Shown here piece after piece: positions 8,996-18,633 of a DNA stretch of 64,000 nt. The position numbers were made by a program, and so were the translations under genes. The notes beneath the pieces are model-generated. The model worked only from the letters and a program-made list of their open reading frames with translations. It searched no databases and was not told the DNA's origin. Numbering within the stretch: position 1 is the stretch's first letter; every line of letters begins with the position of its first letter. This stretch comes from Acinetobacter calcoaceticus DSM 30006 = CIP 81.8 (GTDB taxonomy: Bacteria; Pseudomonadota; Gammaproteobacteria; Pseudomonadales; Moraxellaceae): positions 372,001-436,000 of the forward strand of contig NZ_KB849778.1 of assembly GCF_000368965.1 (NCBI RefSeq), read 5' to 3'.

Positions 8996-10573
8996 TTATC
9001 GATATTGTTCAACATATTGGTCAAAACTGACCTGAGTATCTTGCTCAAGTTGTTCTTGCTGCTGTAAAGATTGTGCAGCCAATTGCTCAAAATGTTTCAA
9101 GGTTTCCACACTAAGCTCATGCTGTTCATAACTTTCAGCATGTAACTGGGCCATGTGGCTACCAAAACTCCAAGTTCCACCATGCTTTAACGTATCGTCA
9201 ATAACATGGGCTGACAAAGTTTCATCAACTTCATCAATTCGTGCTTGCATGATCGCTAATGCAGAACCATACAGCTCTGTTGCATAGGTCTGATCGAGTA
9301 ACTGCGCACAACCTTGCATCTGAGCAATATACAAACGTGCCCAATCTTCGATGTGATAAGACCCGTTTAAATCTGTAATGGTTGCATTCGGCGCTCGGCC
9401 ACGATTCACCACTTCAGTCTGGTTCTTTTCAATCAAATCTTGCTCAGGGCCTAACAGCTCTGGGCTATCACTTAACAAGCAATAAAGTGCTAACACTTCA
9501 AGGAAGCCAGCTGTCGTTTCATCAACGCCAATTGACGAATATGGGTTTACATCAACAGCACGTAACTCAACATAACCCACTCCTCGATTTTTCAAGGCTT
9601 GAGATGGCGTTTCACCCGCTTGAGGCACCTGTTTTGGACGTACGAGACTGTAATATTCATTCTCGATCTGCAAAACATGATCATTAATTTGCAACGGCTC
9701 ACCAGCGGCATCATTTAACCCTAAACGGCTAAATGGTGGGTAAGGAGAATGAACGGCTTTTTGTAAACCATCCAAATAGCCACATAAATTGTTGTAATGA
9801 ATACCTAAGCTTTTTTGGGCTGAGTTTTGATAGCCCAATCGCCCCATACGTAAAGCTGTAGCATACGGTAAATAGTATGAACCTTTGATTAAAGGCAACA
9901 ACTGATGTTTATGTCCGGTTAAGAAACAACGACATACCGTTGGGCTTGCACCCACCAAAAACATAACCAGTGGCGTTAAACGGATAAAATTACGAATAAG
10001 ACCAAAATAACGATGGCTACGATAATCCTGCAAACTTAATGATTTTAATTGTTCGTCAGTTTCATGAGCTTGCAACTCAGCAAAAAGCGTATCTGGAAAA
10101 GATAAATTGTAATGCACACCTGAAATCGTCTGCATACGACGACCATAACGTATTCCTAACCCACGACGGTATAATGTTTTAAAACGACCAATATTAGAAG
10201 TGCCATACTGCGCTAGACGAATACGTTCTTCATTGTCATCTAACATACATGGCATAGACAGCGGCCAAAGCTTTTCACCATTTTCTAAATGACGATGCAC
10301 AACGGCATGAATATCTGTGAGCTCATGTAAAGCTTCACCAATGGTTGGCTTTGGAGAAGTAATAAACTCCATCAATGCTTCTGAATAATCAGTCGTAATT
10401 TGCGGATGTGTTAAAGCTGAACCTAATGCTTTTGGATGTAACTCTTGCGATAAGAACCCATTACTTTGCATACGTAGGCTTTCACGCTCTATTCCACGTA
10501 ACATGCCTTGTAGTAGCGACGAATCCACCCAAGCAGGAATAACTGATTGAGATGGTGTAGTGGGTTGACTCAT
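8996..10573 (-). CDS. gshA: Glutamate-cysteine ligase
   Basis: 525 residues, the usual length of the proteobacterial GshA family. It catalyses ATP-dependent joining of glutamate and cysteine, the first step of glutathione synthesis in the cytoplasm. The N-terminal GIERESLRM motif (about 27-35) is the family's ATP/metal-binding signature, and [21 protein letters not shown] (about 140-160) and the [17 protein letters not shown] stretch around residue 330 are strongly conserved. The upstream 168 bases separate it from a divergent DUF924 gene and must hold both promoters. dsbB follows closely. Confidence 0.95.
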   Translation of the reverse strand: MSQPTTPSQSVIPAWVDSSLLQGMLRGIERESLRMQSNGFLSQELHPKALGSALTHPQITTDYSEALMEFITSPKPTIGEALHELTDIHAVVHRHLENGEKLWPLSMPCMLDDNEERIRLAQYGTSNIGRFKTLYRRGLGIRYGRRMQTISGVHYNLSFPDTLFAELQAHETDEQLKSLSLQDYRSHRYFGLIRNFIRLTPLVMFLVGASPTVCRCFLTGHKHQLLPLIKGSYYLPYATALRMGRLGYQNSAQKSLGIHYNNLCGYLDGLQKAVHSPYPPFSRLGLNDAAGEPLQINDHVLQIENEYYSLVRPKQVPQAGETPSQALKNRGVGYVELRAVDVNPYSSIGVDETTAGFLEVLALYCLLSDSPELLGPEQDLIEKNQTEVVNRGRAPNATITDLNGSYHIEDWARLYIAQMQGCAQLLDQTYATELYGSALAIMQARIDEVDETLSAHVIDDTLKHGGTWSFGSHMAQLHAESYEQHELSVETLKHFEQLAAQSLQQQEQLEQDTQVSFDQYVEQYR

Positions 10574-10741
10574 GCATTTGCTCGCTTATTAAAGATCACT
10601 ATATACAAAATCGTGAGATGATACGGTTACTTATATAATCACATCATTCCAGTTTGGCAATTTTTATCACAATCTTGTTATTTAAGACACGAAAGAATTG
10701 TGATTTTATTGAAGAATAATTGCTAAAGAGTTGTCAATATC

Positions 10742-11281
10742 ATGAACGAACAAGACATTTTAAACTTCTGGTTTTCACCTGAACACCGTTCACTTTGGTT
10801 TGCAAAAAGTGATGATTTTGACAAAAAGATTTGTGAAAATTTTTCTGACGTTCATCGACAGGCAACTCAAGCAGAACTTTGGTCTTGGCGAAAAACGGCT
10901 GAAGGCCGTCTGGCAGAGATTATTGTACTAGACCAGTTTTCTCGCAACATTTATCGTGATCAACCACAATCTTTTGCTTACGATAGCCTTGCTTTAGCTT
11001 TGGCACAAGAAGCCATTAGCTTGCAATTAGATGCACAGCTTAATCCAGAGCAACGCTCTTTTTTATATATGCCGTTTATGCATAGTGAATCAAAATTGAT
11101 CCATGAGTTTTCATTAAAACTCTTTCAACGCCTCGGTAATGAAATTAATTTAAGCTTTGAGAAAAAGCATAAAGTGATTATCGATCGCTTTGGTCGTTAT
11201 CCTCATCGCAATGCGATTCTTGGACGTGCCTCCACTCCAGAGGAAACTGAATTTTTATTAGAACCAAACAGTAGTTTTTAA
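10742..11281 (+). CDS. DUF924 family protein
   Basis: 179 residues. The order of motifs is typical of DUF924: an N-terminal NFWFSPEHRSLWFAKSDDFD block, then AEIIVLDQFSRNIYRDQPQSFAYD, then YMPFMHSES and a C-terminal FGRYPHRNAILGR block. These are all-helical, tetratricopeptide-like cytoplasmic proteins with no established function. It is divergent from gshA and followed about 60 bases later by a lipoprotein gene on the same strand. Confidence 0.85.
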   Translation: MNEQDILNFWFSPEHRSLWFAKSDDFDKKICENFSDVHRQATQAELWSWRKTAEGRLAEIIVLDQFSRNIYRDQPQSFAYDSLALALAQEAISLQLDAQLNPEQRSFLYMPFMHSESKLIHEFSLKLFQRLGNEINLSFEKKHKVIIDRFGRYPHRNAILGRASTPEETEFLLEPNSSF

Positions 11282-11340
11282 AACTTCTTAATTTTTAACG
11301 CTGAGTCATCTATTTTCTAATACTCAGCTGGGAGTTCATC

Positions 11341-11904
11341 ATGAAATATCTCTCTCTTTGTTTAGCCTTAGGCACTGCCTTAACTCTAACTGCTTGTGCA
11401 ACAACGCCAAGTAAACCAAGAACCTTTGATCAGCTTGGCCAGTTTTCAGCATATCCTTTAAATGCCCAAACTTTTCGGATTAGTTTTCAAGCTGACCCGA
11501 ATATGAGTTATGGCGCAGCTGAAGAAATCACTTTGGTAAAATCAGCACAAACGACGGTACAAAAAGGCTTCCGCTTTTTTAAAGTGCAAAATGATCCAAG
11601 TAATCAAAGTCAGAAACCTCCTCGTCAAGCCGTAGTTTACCCATCTGCTCCAAGTTTTTACCCATATGGTTACGGTCGTCGTTACCCTGGTTTCTGGCAT
11701 GATCCGTTCTATGATTACCCACAAGTGGTCAATATCGATCCTGTTCAAGTGTCGTATACTATTGAATGTTATCGGGATCAGAAGCAGGCTCCTCAGGATG
11801 CTTTTGATGCAACCTTGATCTTGAAATCAATCGGACAAAAATATGGATTGAGTCCGACAGGAGAGCTGTTGCCCCCGCCTGAGCCTCCAGTAAAACAAAA
11901 ATGA
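11341..11904 (+). CDS. CC0125/CC1285-type lipoprotein
   Basis: 187 residues. The signal (MKYLSLCLALGTALTLTAC) ends in an LTAC lipobox at Cys19, so it is a lipoprotein. The motif NMSYGAAEEITLVKSAQTTVQKGFRFF matches a family of small lipoproteins annotated after the Caulobacter CC0125/CC1285 pair; the function is unknown. A Tyr/Pro-rich stretch (YPSAPSFYPYGYGRRYPGFWHDPFYDYPQ, in the middle) is low-complexity and likely exposed. Thirteen bases separate it from the DUF445 gene, so the two are probably co-transcribed. Confidence 0.7.
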   Translation: MKYLSLCLALGTALTLTACATTPSKPRTFDQLGQFSAYPLNAQTFRISFQADPNMSYGAAEEITLVKSAQTTVQKGFRFFKVQNDPSNQSQKPPRQAVVYPSAPSFYPYGYGRRYPGFWHDPFYDYPQVVNIDPVQVSYTIECYRDQKQAPQDAFDATLILKSIGQKYGLSPTGELLPPPEPPVKQK

Positions 11905-11917
11905 ATAGGATAAACTT

Positions 11918-13228
11918 ATGAACATGGCAGAAGAAGTCCACCACGTGCCCAGTCTTAAACGTAGCAAATATTTTGCTACTCTAGCGCTTATTATTGTCGT
12001 TGTGCTGTGGGTTGCATTGATGGTAGCCGACCGTTTTCTGCCAGAGTACACAGGTTTTATTCATATTTTGATGTTAGGGGCTGAAGCCGGTGTAGTCGGT
12101 GGTTTAGCCGACTGGTACGCGATTACAGTTCTGTTTCGGAACCCATTTGGTAAGTTACCAATTCCTAAATTTTTAAGAGACCACACCGAGATTATTCCAC
12201 GCAACAAAGCACGCATTGCAGAGTCAATGGGCCGTTTTGTACAGGAAAATTTTCTTTCGCCTCAAGTGGTCGAACGTAGCTTAGAAAAAACTGACTTAAG
12301 CCTCGCAATTGGTCAATGGTTAGCAAGTCCACAAAACAATACGCAAGTGGTACAGCTTATTCAGCAAACTGTTCCGAAACTTTTTGAGTTTGTTAGCCAA
12401 GATCAAATTGCCAACTTTGTGCAAAACAATAGTGTGCAATGGGTGCGTAATACCGAAGTCAATAAACTCGCAAGTGAAATGCTCCGCGCAGTATTGGAAA
12501 ATGACTTCCACCAAGACGTTTTACAGCGTGGTCTCGATATCGCCCATGAGTGGGTGGTACAAAACCCAGATAAAACCCGTGAATTAACCCGAAAAATGTT
12601 TAAAGCGCTGGGTGTCTGGTCCCTTGCAAAAGGTGCAAGCTGGATCGGTATTGATGTTCAACAACGCACCATCGACTCACTCGTTGAAAAAGTAGAATCG
12701 ATGCTGGCAGACCATGAACATCCTTGGCGACAGGAAATTGAAACCATTGCCCATTCGCTCATGCTAGAGCTGGCAAAACCAGACAGTGCTGCCAGCCAAC
12801 GCCTAAACAGCGGTAAAGATGCCCTTTTAGACAGTCCGCAAGTCCTAAATTTCATTAGTGGTGCCGTCACCATTTTGTGTGATGCCATTAAAGAAGATTT
12901 AATGAAAAAAGACTCAGGTATTGCAATGAACCTTCGGGCTGCTATTCAGCAACTGGGTGAAAACCTTGTTCAAAATGCCAAAGTACGTGAAGTGTTGAAC
13001 AAAGAAATGACAGGACTTGCGCTGAATTTTACAGACCAATATAGCCATAAAATCATCCGCTATGTGAGCGAACGCATTCATGAATGGGATTCGCGCGAAA
13101 TGATCGGAAAAATTGAAAACGAAGTCGGTGGCGACTTACATATGATCCGTGTGAACGGCGTTGTAGTCGGGGCATTTATTGGTTTAACACTCGGTGTAAT
13201 TCGGGCAGTGATTGAATCAATTCTATAA
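11918..13228 (+). CDS. DUF445 family membrane protein
   Basis: 436 residues. Start chosen for AGGA seven bases upstream. A membrane segment lies at about 18-38, another at 46-65 with the family hallmark GAEAGVVGGLADWYAITVLFRNP (about 52-75), and a last one at the C-terminus (VVVGAFIGLTLGVIRAVI). The middle is a long helical, repetitive domain. DUF445 proteins are widespread inner-membrane proteins of unknown role; relatives are linked to envelope integrity. It ends 27 bases before an aminotransferase gene, so one transcript may cover the lipoprotein, this gene and the aminotransferase. Confidence 0.85.
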   Translation: MNMAEEVHHVPSLKRSKYFATLALIIVVVLWVALMVADRFLPEYTGFIHILMLGAEAGVVGGLADWYAITVLFRNPFGKLPIPKFLRDHTEIIPRNKARIAESMGRFVQENFLSPQVVERSLEKTDLSLAIGQWLASPQNNTQVVQLIQQTVPKLFEFVSQDQIANFVQNNSVQWVRNTEVNKLASEMLRAVLENDFHQDVLQRGLDIAHEWVVQNPDKTRELTRKMFKALGVWSLAKGASWIGIDVQQRTIDSLVEKVESMLADHEHPWRQEIETIAHSLMLELAKPDSAASQRLNSGKDALLDSPQVLNFISGAVTILCDAIKEDLMKKDSGIAMNLRAAIQQLGENLVQNAKVREVLNKEMTGLALNFTDQYSHKIIRYVSERIHEWDSREMIGKIENEVGGDLHMIRVNGVVVGAFIGLTLGVIRAVIESIL

Positions 13229-13255
13229 CTTTAAATATTTTTATAAGAGAACAAT

Positions 13256-14410
13256 ATGCTACAGCTTCAGTCAAAATTGGCCACTCAAGGCGTGACGATT
13301 TTTAGCACCATGACGGCAATGGCACATCGACTAGGTGCACTCAACCTGTCACAAGGTTTTCCAGATTTTCCGGCTCCACCAGCCTTACTGGAAGCCTTAT
13401 CTCAGGCGACTTTGGCTGGGCATAATCAATATCCACCTGGCGATGGTATTCTCGCTTTACGTGAACAGCTTGCTTTACAATTTAAGCAACGCGACCAACT
13501 TCAACTTGATCCTGTAACGCAAATTACCATTACTCCCGGCGCAACCATTGCAATTTTTTGTGCCATACAGGCATGCATTAATGCGGGCGATGAAGTCATT
13601 ATTTTTGACCCAAGTTACGACAGTTATGGGCCTTCAGTACAATTAGCTGGTGGTAAAGCCATCCACATCGCTCTTGAAGCACCCGACTTTAAGGTGAACT
13701 GGCAACAAGTTAAAGATTTGATTAATGATAAAACTCGAATGATTGTGGTGAATACTCCCCATAATCCAACAGGCACAATCTGGGATCAACAGGATTGGTT
13801 AGAACTCATTGAACTGATTCAAGATAAAAATATTGTGATTTTATCCGATGAAGTCTATGAACACTTGGTCTTTGACGGTCAACAACACTTTAGTGCATTG
13901 CATTTTCCAGAACTCAGAGAGCGTAGCTTTGTGATCGGTTCTTTTGGAAAAACCTTTCATGTAACAGGCTGGAAAACAGGTTATTGCGTCGCTTCACCTG
14001 AGTTAATGCGTTTATTCCGCCAAATTTACCAATATGCGAATTTCTGTGGCACGACACCTTGTCAGATTGCTCTAGCGCAATATATGCAGCAACATCCAGA
14101 ACATATTCAAGAGCTGCCACAGTTTTACCAAACTAAGCGAGATCATTTTAATCAGGCGATTCACCATAGCCGTTTCTTGCTAAAACCGTCTCAAGGTACT
14201 TATTTCCAAAATCTCGATTACAGTCAAATTCGGCCTGACCTGAACGATGTTGAAATGTGCCAGTTTCTAGCAGAACAACATAAGATTGTGGCTATTCCGG
14301 TTTCGGTTTTCTACAAGCAAGCGCCGGAGTCTTTGCGTTTGATTCGTTTTTGCTTTGCTAAAAATGATGAGACATTGCAAAAAGCAGGAGAAATTCTGAA
14401 TCAATGTTAA
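13256..14410 (+). CDS. PLP-dependent aminotransferase, YbdL/methionine aminotransferase type
   Basis: 384 residues, class I/II fold. NLSQGFPDF at 30-38 contacts substrate, NTPHNPTG at 166-173 and SDEVYEHL at 197-204 bind the cofactor, and SFGKTFHVTGWK places the Schiff-base lysine at Lys232. The closest recognisable relatives are kynurenine/methionine-type transaminases such as E. coli YbdL, which act on methionine and aromatic amino acids with 2-oxo acids. Cytoplasmic. The exact substrate cannot be told from the sequence. AGAGAAC a few bases upstream is a plausible ribosome-binding site. Confidence 0.85.
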   Translation: MLQLQSKLATQGVTIFSTMTAMAHRLGALNLSQGFPDFPAPPALLEALSQATLAGHNQYPPGDGILALREQLALQFKQRDQLQLDPVTQITITPGATIAIFCAIQACINAGDEVIIFDPSYDSYGPSVQLAGGKAIHIALEAPDFKVNWQQVKDLINDKTRMIVVNTPHNPTGTIWDQQDWLELIELIQDKNIVILSDEVYEHLVFDGQQHFSALHFPELRERSFVIGSFGKTFHVTGWKTGYCVASPELMRLFRQIYQYANFCGTTPCQIALAQYMQQHPEHIQELPQFYQTKRDHFNQAIHHSRFLLKPSQGTYFQNLDYSQIRPDLNDVEMCQFLAEQHKIVAIPVSVFYKQAPESLRLIRFCFAKNDETLQKAGEILNQC

Positions 14411-14516
14411 TAAATTTAGCCACTTAGCATAGTAAAAACACTACAAGCCATTTGCTCTAACTATGCTAAGTTGGATATCTGCCCCGCTCATCAAAGAGAT
14501 GGGCGATGGAGAATGC

Positions 14517-15884
14517 ATGCCACCAAGACAGTCTTTAATTCATCAGCAAAATCTATGGAAAACATTTTTTGTTTTCTTGCTCCCCCTGATTGCAACCAAT
14601 ATTTTGCAGAACTTGTCCGGAACTATTAACACCATCTTTGTTGGTCAAATGATGGGAGTAGATGCAATTGCTGCCGTCTCTGTTTTTTTCCCTATTTTAT
14701 TTTTGCTGCTCGCTTTTATTATCGGGATTTCAACAGGTACGACTGTTTTAGTAGGGCAAGCATGGGGCGCGCAAAATATTGAAAAAGTCCAAAGTGTGGT
14801 AGGTTCTACCCTCTTTATGACACTGATTGGTGGAGTAATTACCGCGATTATTGGTGTGTTTTTTGCCCACGATATTTTAGAGTTATTAGGCACTGACCCC
14901 AAGGTGATGCATCTTGCTTTGCCTTATGTTCAATGGATGCTGGCGGGTAGCCCACTTCTGTTTGTTTATATTATCTATACTTCAATTTTACGTGGTGTAG
15001 GCGACAGTACCACGCCTTTACTTGCCCTTGCTTTAACCAGTGTAATTGGTTTGGTGATTACCCCGATATTGCTTAAAGGTTATTTTGGCTTACCAGCTCT
15101 GGGAATTATTGCTCCAGCAATTGCAACGATCACGGGTTATGTGGCTATTTTGATTTTTCTTGCCATCTACTTAAACAAGAAAAAGCATCCGCTTAGACCG
15201 AATCGTCAGCTTTTGCAACATATCCGTCACAATCCAGAACTGAGCAAAATCATTTTGCGCTTAGGCGTCCCAACCGGCATTCAAATGATTACCACCTCAA
15301 TGGCTGGCTTGGTTATTGTTGGGTTGGTTAACCATTATGGTTCACATGCTACAGCAGCATATGGTGCGGTAAATCAGGTGCTCAATTACATCCAGTTCCC
15401 TGCCTTATCAATCTCAATTGCAGCTTCAATTTTTGCTGCGCAAGCGATTGGTGCAGGTAAATCTGACTTGTTATCTCGTGTAACTCGTACTGCCTTAGGC
15501 ATGAACTTTTTATTTACGGGTACTTTAATTGCACTTGGCTATCTATTTTCAAAATATTTAATGGCTTTATTCATTACCGACCCAACCGTGGTGGTACTGG
15601 GCCAACAACTTTTATTTATTGTGCTTTGGGCAATTTTATTCTTTGGTGCGGGTGCCATTTTTGCATCGATCATGCGTGCCAGTGGAACTGTGACCGTCCC
15701 GATGCTACTTAATATTTCCGCTATTTTGTTTATTGAAATTCCATGTGCTTACTGGTTTAGCTCAATGTGGGGGCTTAAAGGGATCTGGGTTGCCTATGCC
15801 TTGGCATTTGTGAGTTTATGTATTATTCAAGGGCTCTATTACCAATTTATCTGGAAGAAAAAGAAGATCAAAGTTCTTATTTAG
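14517..15884 (+). CDS. MATE family multidrug/toxin exporter
   Basis: 455 residues from the ATG at 14517, chosen because GGAG precedes it at good spacing; an upstream in-frame ATG at 14463 has no such site. Twelve membrane segments can be counted. The first half has the MATE signature NLSGTINTIFVGQMMGVDAIAAVSV, mirrored after residue 240 by MITTSMAGLVIVGLVNHYGSHATAAYGAVNQ, the internal two-fold repeat of the family. MATE proteins use sodium or proton gradients to expel cationic drugs. The sequence does not match my recollection of AbeM, so no gene name is given. A bidirectional terminator follows. Confidence 0.9.
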   Translation: MPPRQSLIHQQNLWKTFFVFLLPLIATNILQNLSGTINTIFVGQMMGVDAIAAVSVFFPILFLLLAFIIGISTGTTVLVGQAWGAQNIEKVQSVVGSTLFMTLIGGVITAIIGVFFAHDILELLGTDPKVMHLALPYVQWMLAGSPLLFVYIIYTSILRGVGDSTTPLLALALTSVIGLVITPILLKGYFGLPALGIIAPAIATITGYVAILIFLAIYLNKKKHPLRPNRQLLQHIRHNPELSKIILRLGVPTGIQMITTSMAGLVIVGLVNHYGSHATAAYGAVNQVLNYIQFPALSISIAASIFAAQAIGAGKSDLLSRVTRTALGMNFLFTGTLIALGYLFSKYLMALFITDPTVVVLGQQLLFIVLWAILFFGAGAIFASIMRASGTVTVPMLLNISAILFIEIPCAYWFSSMWGLKGIWVAYALAFVSLCIIQGLYYQFIWKKKKIKVLI

Positions 15885-15901
15885 AACCAATCAATTCTTA
15901 T

Positions 15902-15931
15902 AAAAAAAGCCATCATTTGATGGCTTTTTTT
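15902..15931. terminator. Bidirectional terminator between the MATE and SDR genes
   Basis: 13-bp stem (AAAAAAAGCCATC with GATGGCTTTTTTT, loop ATTT) between two convergent genes; A- and T-runs on both sides let it serve both. Confidence 0.88.
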
Positions 15932-15941
15932 AACTTTAAAA

Positions 15942-16775
15942 TTATTTCATTAACTTGGTCACAATGGTAGAAGCACGTTGATATCCAGTTGGGAATACAC
16001 GCTGGAATGCATCAAGAATTTTTGCATCACTACCAATCAATAAACGACGTTTATTTTTTAATACTGCTTGTAAAATTTGACGAGCCGCCTCTTCAGGTGG
16101 AGTACGTAATAATTTGTCAAAATTTTGAATCGATTTAGTCGGATCCATACCCAAACTATTCAAGCTATCACTCATTTTTGCAGATTTAGCAATATTGGTG
16201 CGGATTCCACCCGGATGTACACACAAAGAGCTTACGCCACTTTTTTCAATATCTAACTCTTGACGCAATGACTCGGTAAAGCCACGAACAGCAAATTTAG
16301 TCGCGTTATAAGCAGATTGAGTCGGTTGAGCGGTTAAACCAAATAGGCTTGAAATATTAATAATATGGCCATCTTGAGTTTGCTTAATGAACGGTAAGAA
16401 CTCTTTCGTTCCGTACACCACACCCCAGAAGTTAATCCCAACAATCCACTCTAAATCTTCGTAGGTCGCACCTTCTACAGTTGAACCTAGAGCGACACCA
16501 GCGTTGTTGAAAATCAGGTTAACGGACCCATGATCTTGAACAGTTTCTTGGGCCCACTGCTTTACCGCTTCACGGTCAGAAACATCAAGCTTTTTGGTCG
16601 TCACAGTAATCGTGCTATACGGTTTTAAAAGCTCCACGGTTTGCTGTAATCCCTTCTCATTAATATCACTCAATGAAAGATGGCAGCCCTGTTTTGCCAA
16701 AAGAATTGCGAGTTGTTGCCCAATGCCAGAACCTGCGCCCGTAATTGCAGCGACTTTGTTTTTAAAATTTTTCAT
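15942..16775 (-). CDS. Short-chain dehydrogenase/reductase
   Basis: 277 residues from the ATG at 16775, chosen because AGGA lies six bases upstream; the frame extends ten codons further without a site. Classical SDR: N-terminal Rossmann motif TGAGSGIGQ, NNAG in the middle, catalytic Ser in ISSLFG and the YNATK dyad. The SDR fold fits an NAD(P)-dependent oxidoreductase for an alcohol or ketone; the substrate is unknown. It is divergent from a TetR-family gene, and its promoter carries a perfect palindrome that is probably that regulator's operator. Confidence 0.88.
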   Translation of the reverse strand: MKNFKNKVAAITGAGSGIGQQLAILLAKQGCHLSLSDINEKGLQQTVELLKPYSTITVTTKKLDVSDREAVKQWAQETVQDHGSVNLIFNNAGVALGSTVEGATYEDLEWIVGINFWGVVYGTKEFLPFIKQTQDGHIINISSLFGLTAQPTQSAYNATKFAVRGFTESLRQELDIEKSGVSSLCVHPGGIRTNIAKSAKMSDSLNSLGMDPTKSIQNFDKLLRTPPEEAARQILQAVLKNKRRLLIGSDAKILDAFQRVFPTGYQRASTIVTKLMK

Positions 16776-16840
16776 TGTCCATCCTTTGTTTTTCGATATT
16801 TGCACAATCGGTTCATTGCATGTGCAGCTTAGACATCTTT

Positions 16841-16869
16841 AATATAATTTTGACAATATCCATTGTCAA
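16841..16869 (-). promoter_or_regulatory. Sigma-70 promoter of the SDR gene with embedded operator palindrome
   Basis: On the minus strand TTGACA and TATATT are separated by exactly 17 bases, a near-consensus promoter ending 66 bases before the SDR start. The -35 hexamer and most of the spacer lie inside a perfect inverted repeat, TTGACAATATCCATTGTCAA (16850-16869, 8-base arms, 4-base spacer). A repressor bound there would block polymerase; the divergent TetR protein is the obvious candidate. Confidence 0.75.
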
Positions 16870-16987
16870 TATAGTACACTGTAATTTCAGATAGAATGGC
16901 ACAATTCTGCTGAGAGCTTTATCATAGTAAGCATATTTGGCTAAAACCTATAAATTAGGAAACCATTCTTTAGGAAACGACTTATTT

Positions 16988-17659
16988 ATGGCGACAAACG
17001 ACTCAACCAGTAAAAAGAAAACAAAAACTGTGAGTAAAGAACGTCAGTTCAAAGGGTTATCTCTATCTGAACGTAAAGAGGCACGCCGAGAAAAACTGAT
17101 TGAAGCTGGTATTGCGACCTATGGAACACTCGGTTTTTTTTCCGTGACGGTTAAGGATGTCTGCCAAGAGGCAAAACTCACAGAACGCTATTTTTATGAA
17201 TCATTTAAGAAGAGTGAAGATTTATTTCAAACCATCTTTTTAAAAATGATTGAAGAATTGCAGCAAAACCTGATGCAAGCCGTCATTAAAGCGACACCAG
17301 ATCCAGAAAAAATGGTCGATGCTGGTTTAAGGGCACTGCTGACGACATTAAAAGACGACCCGAGATTAGCTCGCATTGTCTATGTTGACGCAGTTTTAGT
17401 ACAAGAATTACATAATCAAGCCACCATTCAAGAAACTCTTGCACAGTTTGATCGAATGATTCAGGCCTTTGTTATGTTGACCATGCCGCAAATCCAACAC
17501 AACGAAAATGAGCTCTCTTTAATCGCAACAGGCTTAAATGGATATGTCACTCAAATTGCAATTCGATGGGTCATGGGAGGCTTTGAGCAGTCTCTTGAAC
17601 AGGTTTTAACCGCATGCCGCATTGTTTTCTTATCTTTATTGGCCAAGGTTTCAAAATAA
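16988..17659 (+). CDS. TetR/AcrR family regulator, likely repressor of the SDR gene
   Basis: 223 residues from the ATG at 16988; an upstream in-frame TTG has no support. AGGA lies about 12 bases ahead, a little far. After a Lys-rich lead (about 1-30) comes the TetR helix-turn-helix: RREKLIEAGIATYGTLGFFSVTVKDVCQEAKLTERYFYESFKKSEDLF, with the recognition helix at LTERYFYESF. The C-terminal ligand domain is typical in length. Divergent transcription from the SDR and the palindrome between them suggest local autoregulation and induction by an SDR substrate. Confidence 0.88.
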   Translation: MATNDSTSKKKTKTVSKERQFKGLSLSERKEARREKLIEAGIATYGTLGFFSVTVKDVCQEAKLTERYFYESFKKSEDLFQTIFLKMIEELQQNLMQAVIKATPDPEKMVDAGLRALLTTLKDDPRLARIVYVDAVLVQELHNQATIQETLAQFDRMIQAFVMLTMPQIQHNENELSLIATGLNGYVTQIAIRWVMGGFEQSLEQVLTACRIVFLSLLAKVSK

Positions 17660-17913
17660 TATTAAAGTTTTTTGACACTCTAAAATGTGCAAAACCCGTT
17701 AAGCTTTGAAGGTGATAACTTATTGAATGATTTTAAGAATATTTAAGCTTTCATGTCATCATTCGGTCACACCTTTGCCTTACTTTTGTCACAAATTATT
17801 GCTAAATTCAATTTTATAGACTTTTCTGCAATGAAATTGTCATAATTAATCTTTGTAATAAGCCTGTCATAACTACAAAACGGTTCACCGTTAAATCTAT
17901 AGGATATTGCGCT

Positions 17914-18624
17914 GTGAAAGATGACTATATTTTAATTGTCGATGATGAGCTTCCTATTCGTGAAATGATCCATACTTCTTTGGACATGGCAGGCTTTCAA
18001 TGTTTGCAGGCAGAAGATGCCAAACAGGCTCATCAAATTATCGTCGACCAACGTCCGGCGCTTATCTTGCTCGATTGGATGTTACCTGGAGGCGTAAGTG
18101 GTGTCGATTTATGTCGCCGCTTAAAACGTGATGAGAACTTAGCAGAAATTCCAGTAATTATGCTTACCGCTCGCGGAGAAGAAGACCACAAAGTACAAGG
18201 TCTGGATGCTGGCGCAGATGATTACATGACGAAGCCTTTCTCAACACGTGAACTGGTTTCACGTATTAAAGCGGTTCTGCGTCGTGCAAATGCATTAAGT
18301 GGCGAAAAAATGATTGACGCCAATGGTTTAATTCTTGATCCTGTGAGCCAACGTGTCAGCTTTGGCGACAGTATTTTAGATATGGGCCCAACTGAATATC
18401 GCTTACTTGCGTTTTTTATGACCCATCCAGAGCGTGCATATACACGTGCCCAGTTGCTCGATCAGGTCTGGGGCGGTAATGTATATATCGAAGATCGAAC
18501 TATCGATGTGCACATCCGTCGTTTGCGTAAAGTTTTAGAACCTTTTGGTGTTGACCGATTTGTTCAGACCGTACGTGGAACTGGCTACCGCTTCTCAACA
18601 CGTGCAGATTTAGCCGCAGGTTAA
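17914..18624 (+). CDS. phoB: Phosphate regulon response regulator PhoB
   Basis: 236 residues starting with GTG at 17914, nine bases after AGGA. The receiver domain (1-120) has the acidic pair Asp10/Asp11, phospho-acceptor Asp54 (LLDWMLPG) and a conserved TKPFS lysine. The winged-helix DNA-binding domain (135-230) ends in the [15 protein letters not shown] motif of OmpR/PhoB proteins. It activates phosphate-starvation genes when phosphorylated by PhoR, encoded ten bases downstream. The 250-base leader contains two TGTCATAA half-sites (17838-17845 and 17865-17872); their 27-base spacing is not the 11-base phase of a Pho box, so autoregulation through them is doubtful. Confidence 0.95.
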   Translation: MKDDYILIVDDELPIREMIHTSLDMAGFQCLQAEDAKQAHQIIVDQRPALILLDWMLPGGVSGVDLCRRLKRDENLAEIPVIMLTARGEEDHKVQGLDAGADDYMTKPFSTRELVSRIKAVLRRANALSGEKMIDANGLILDPVSQRVSFGDSILDMGPTEYRLLAFFMTHPERAYTRAQLLDQVWGGNVYIEDRTIDVHIRRLRKVLEPFGVDRFVQTVRGTGYRFSTRADLAAG

Positions 18625-18633
18625 CCAAGATTT

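Noticed and set aside
8458..9090. Longer DsbB starting inside gshA
   Set aside because: The extra 37 residues are polar, overlap gshA and have no ribosome-binding site; the ATG at 8979 has GAGGT and begins at the first membrane helix.
17838..17872. Pho box in the phoB leader
   Set aside because: Two TGTCATAA half-sites exist but 27 bases apart, not in the 11-base phase of Pho boxes; too weak to list as a site.
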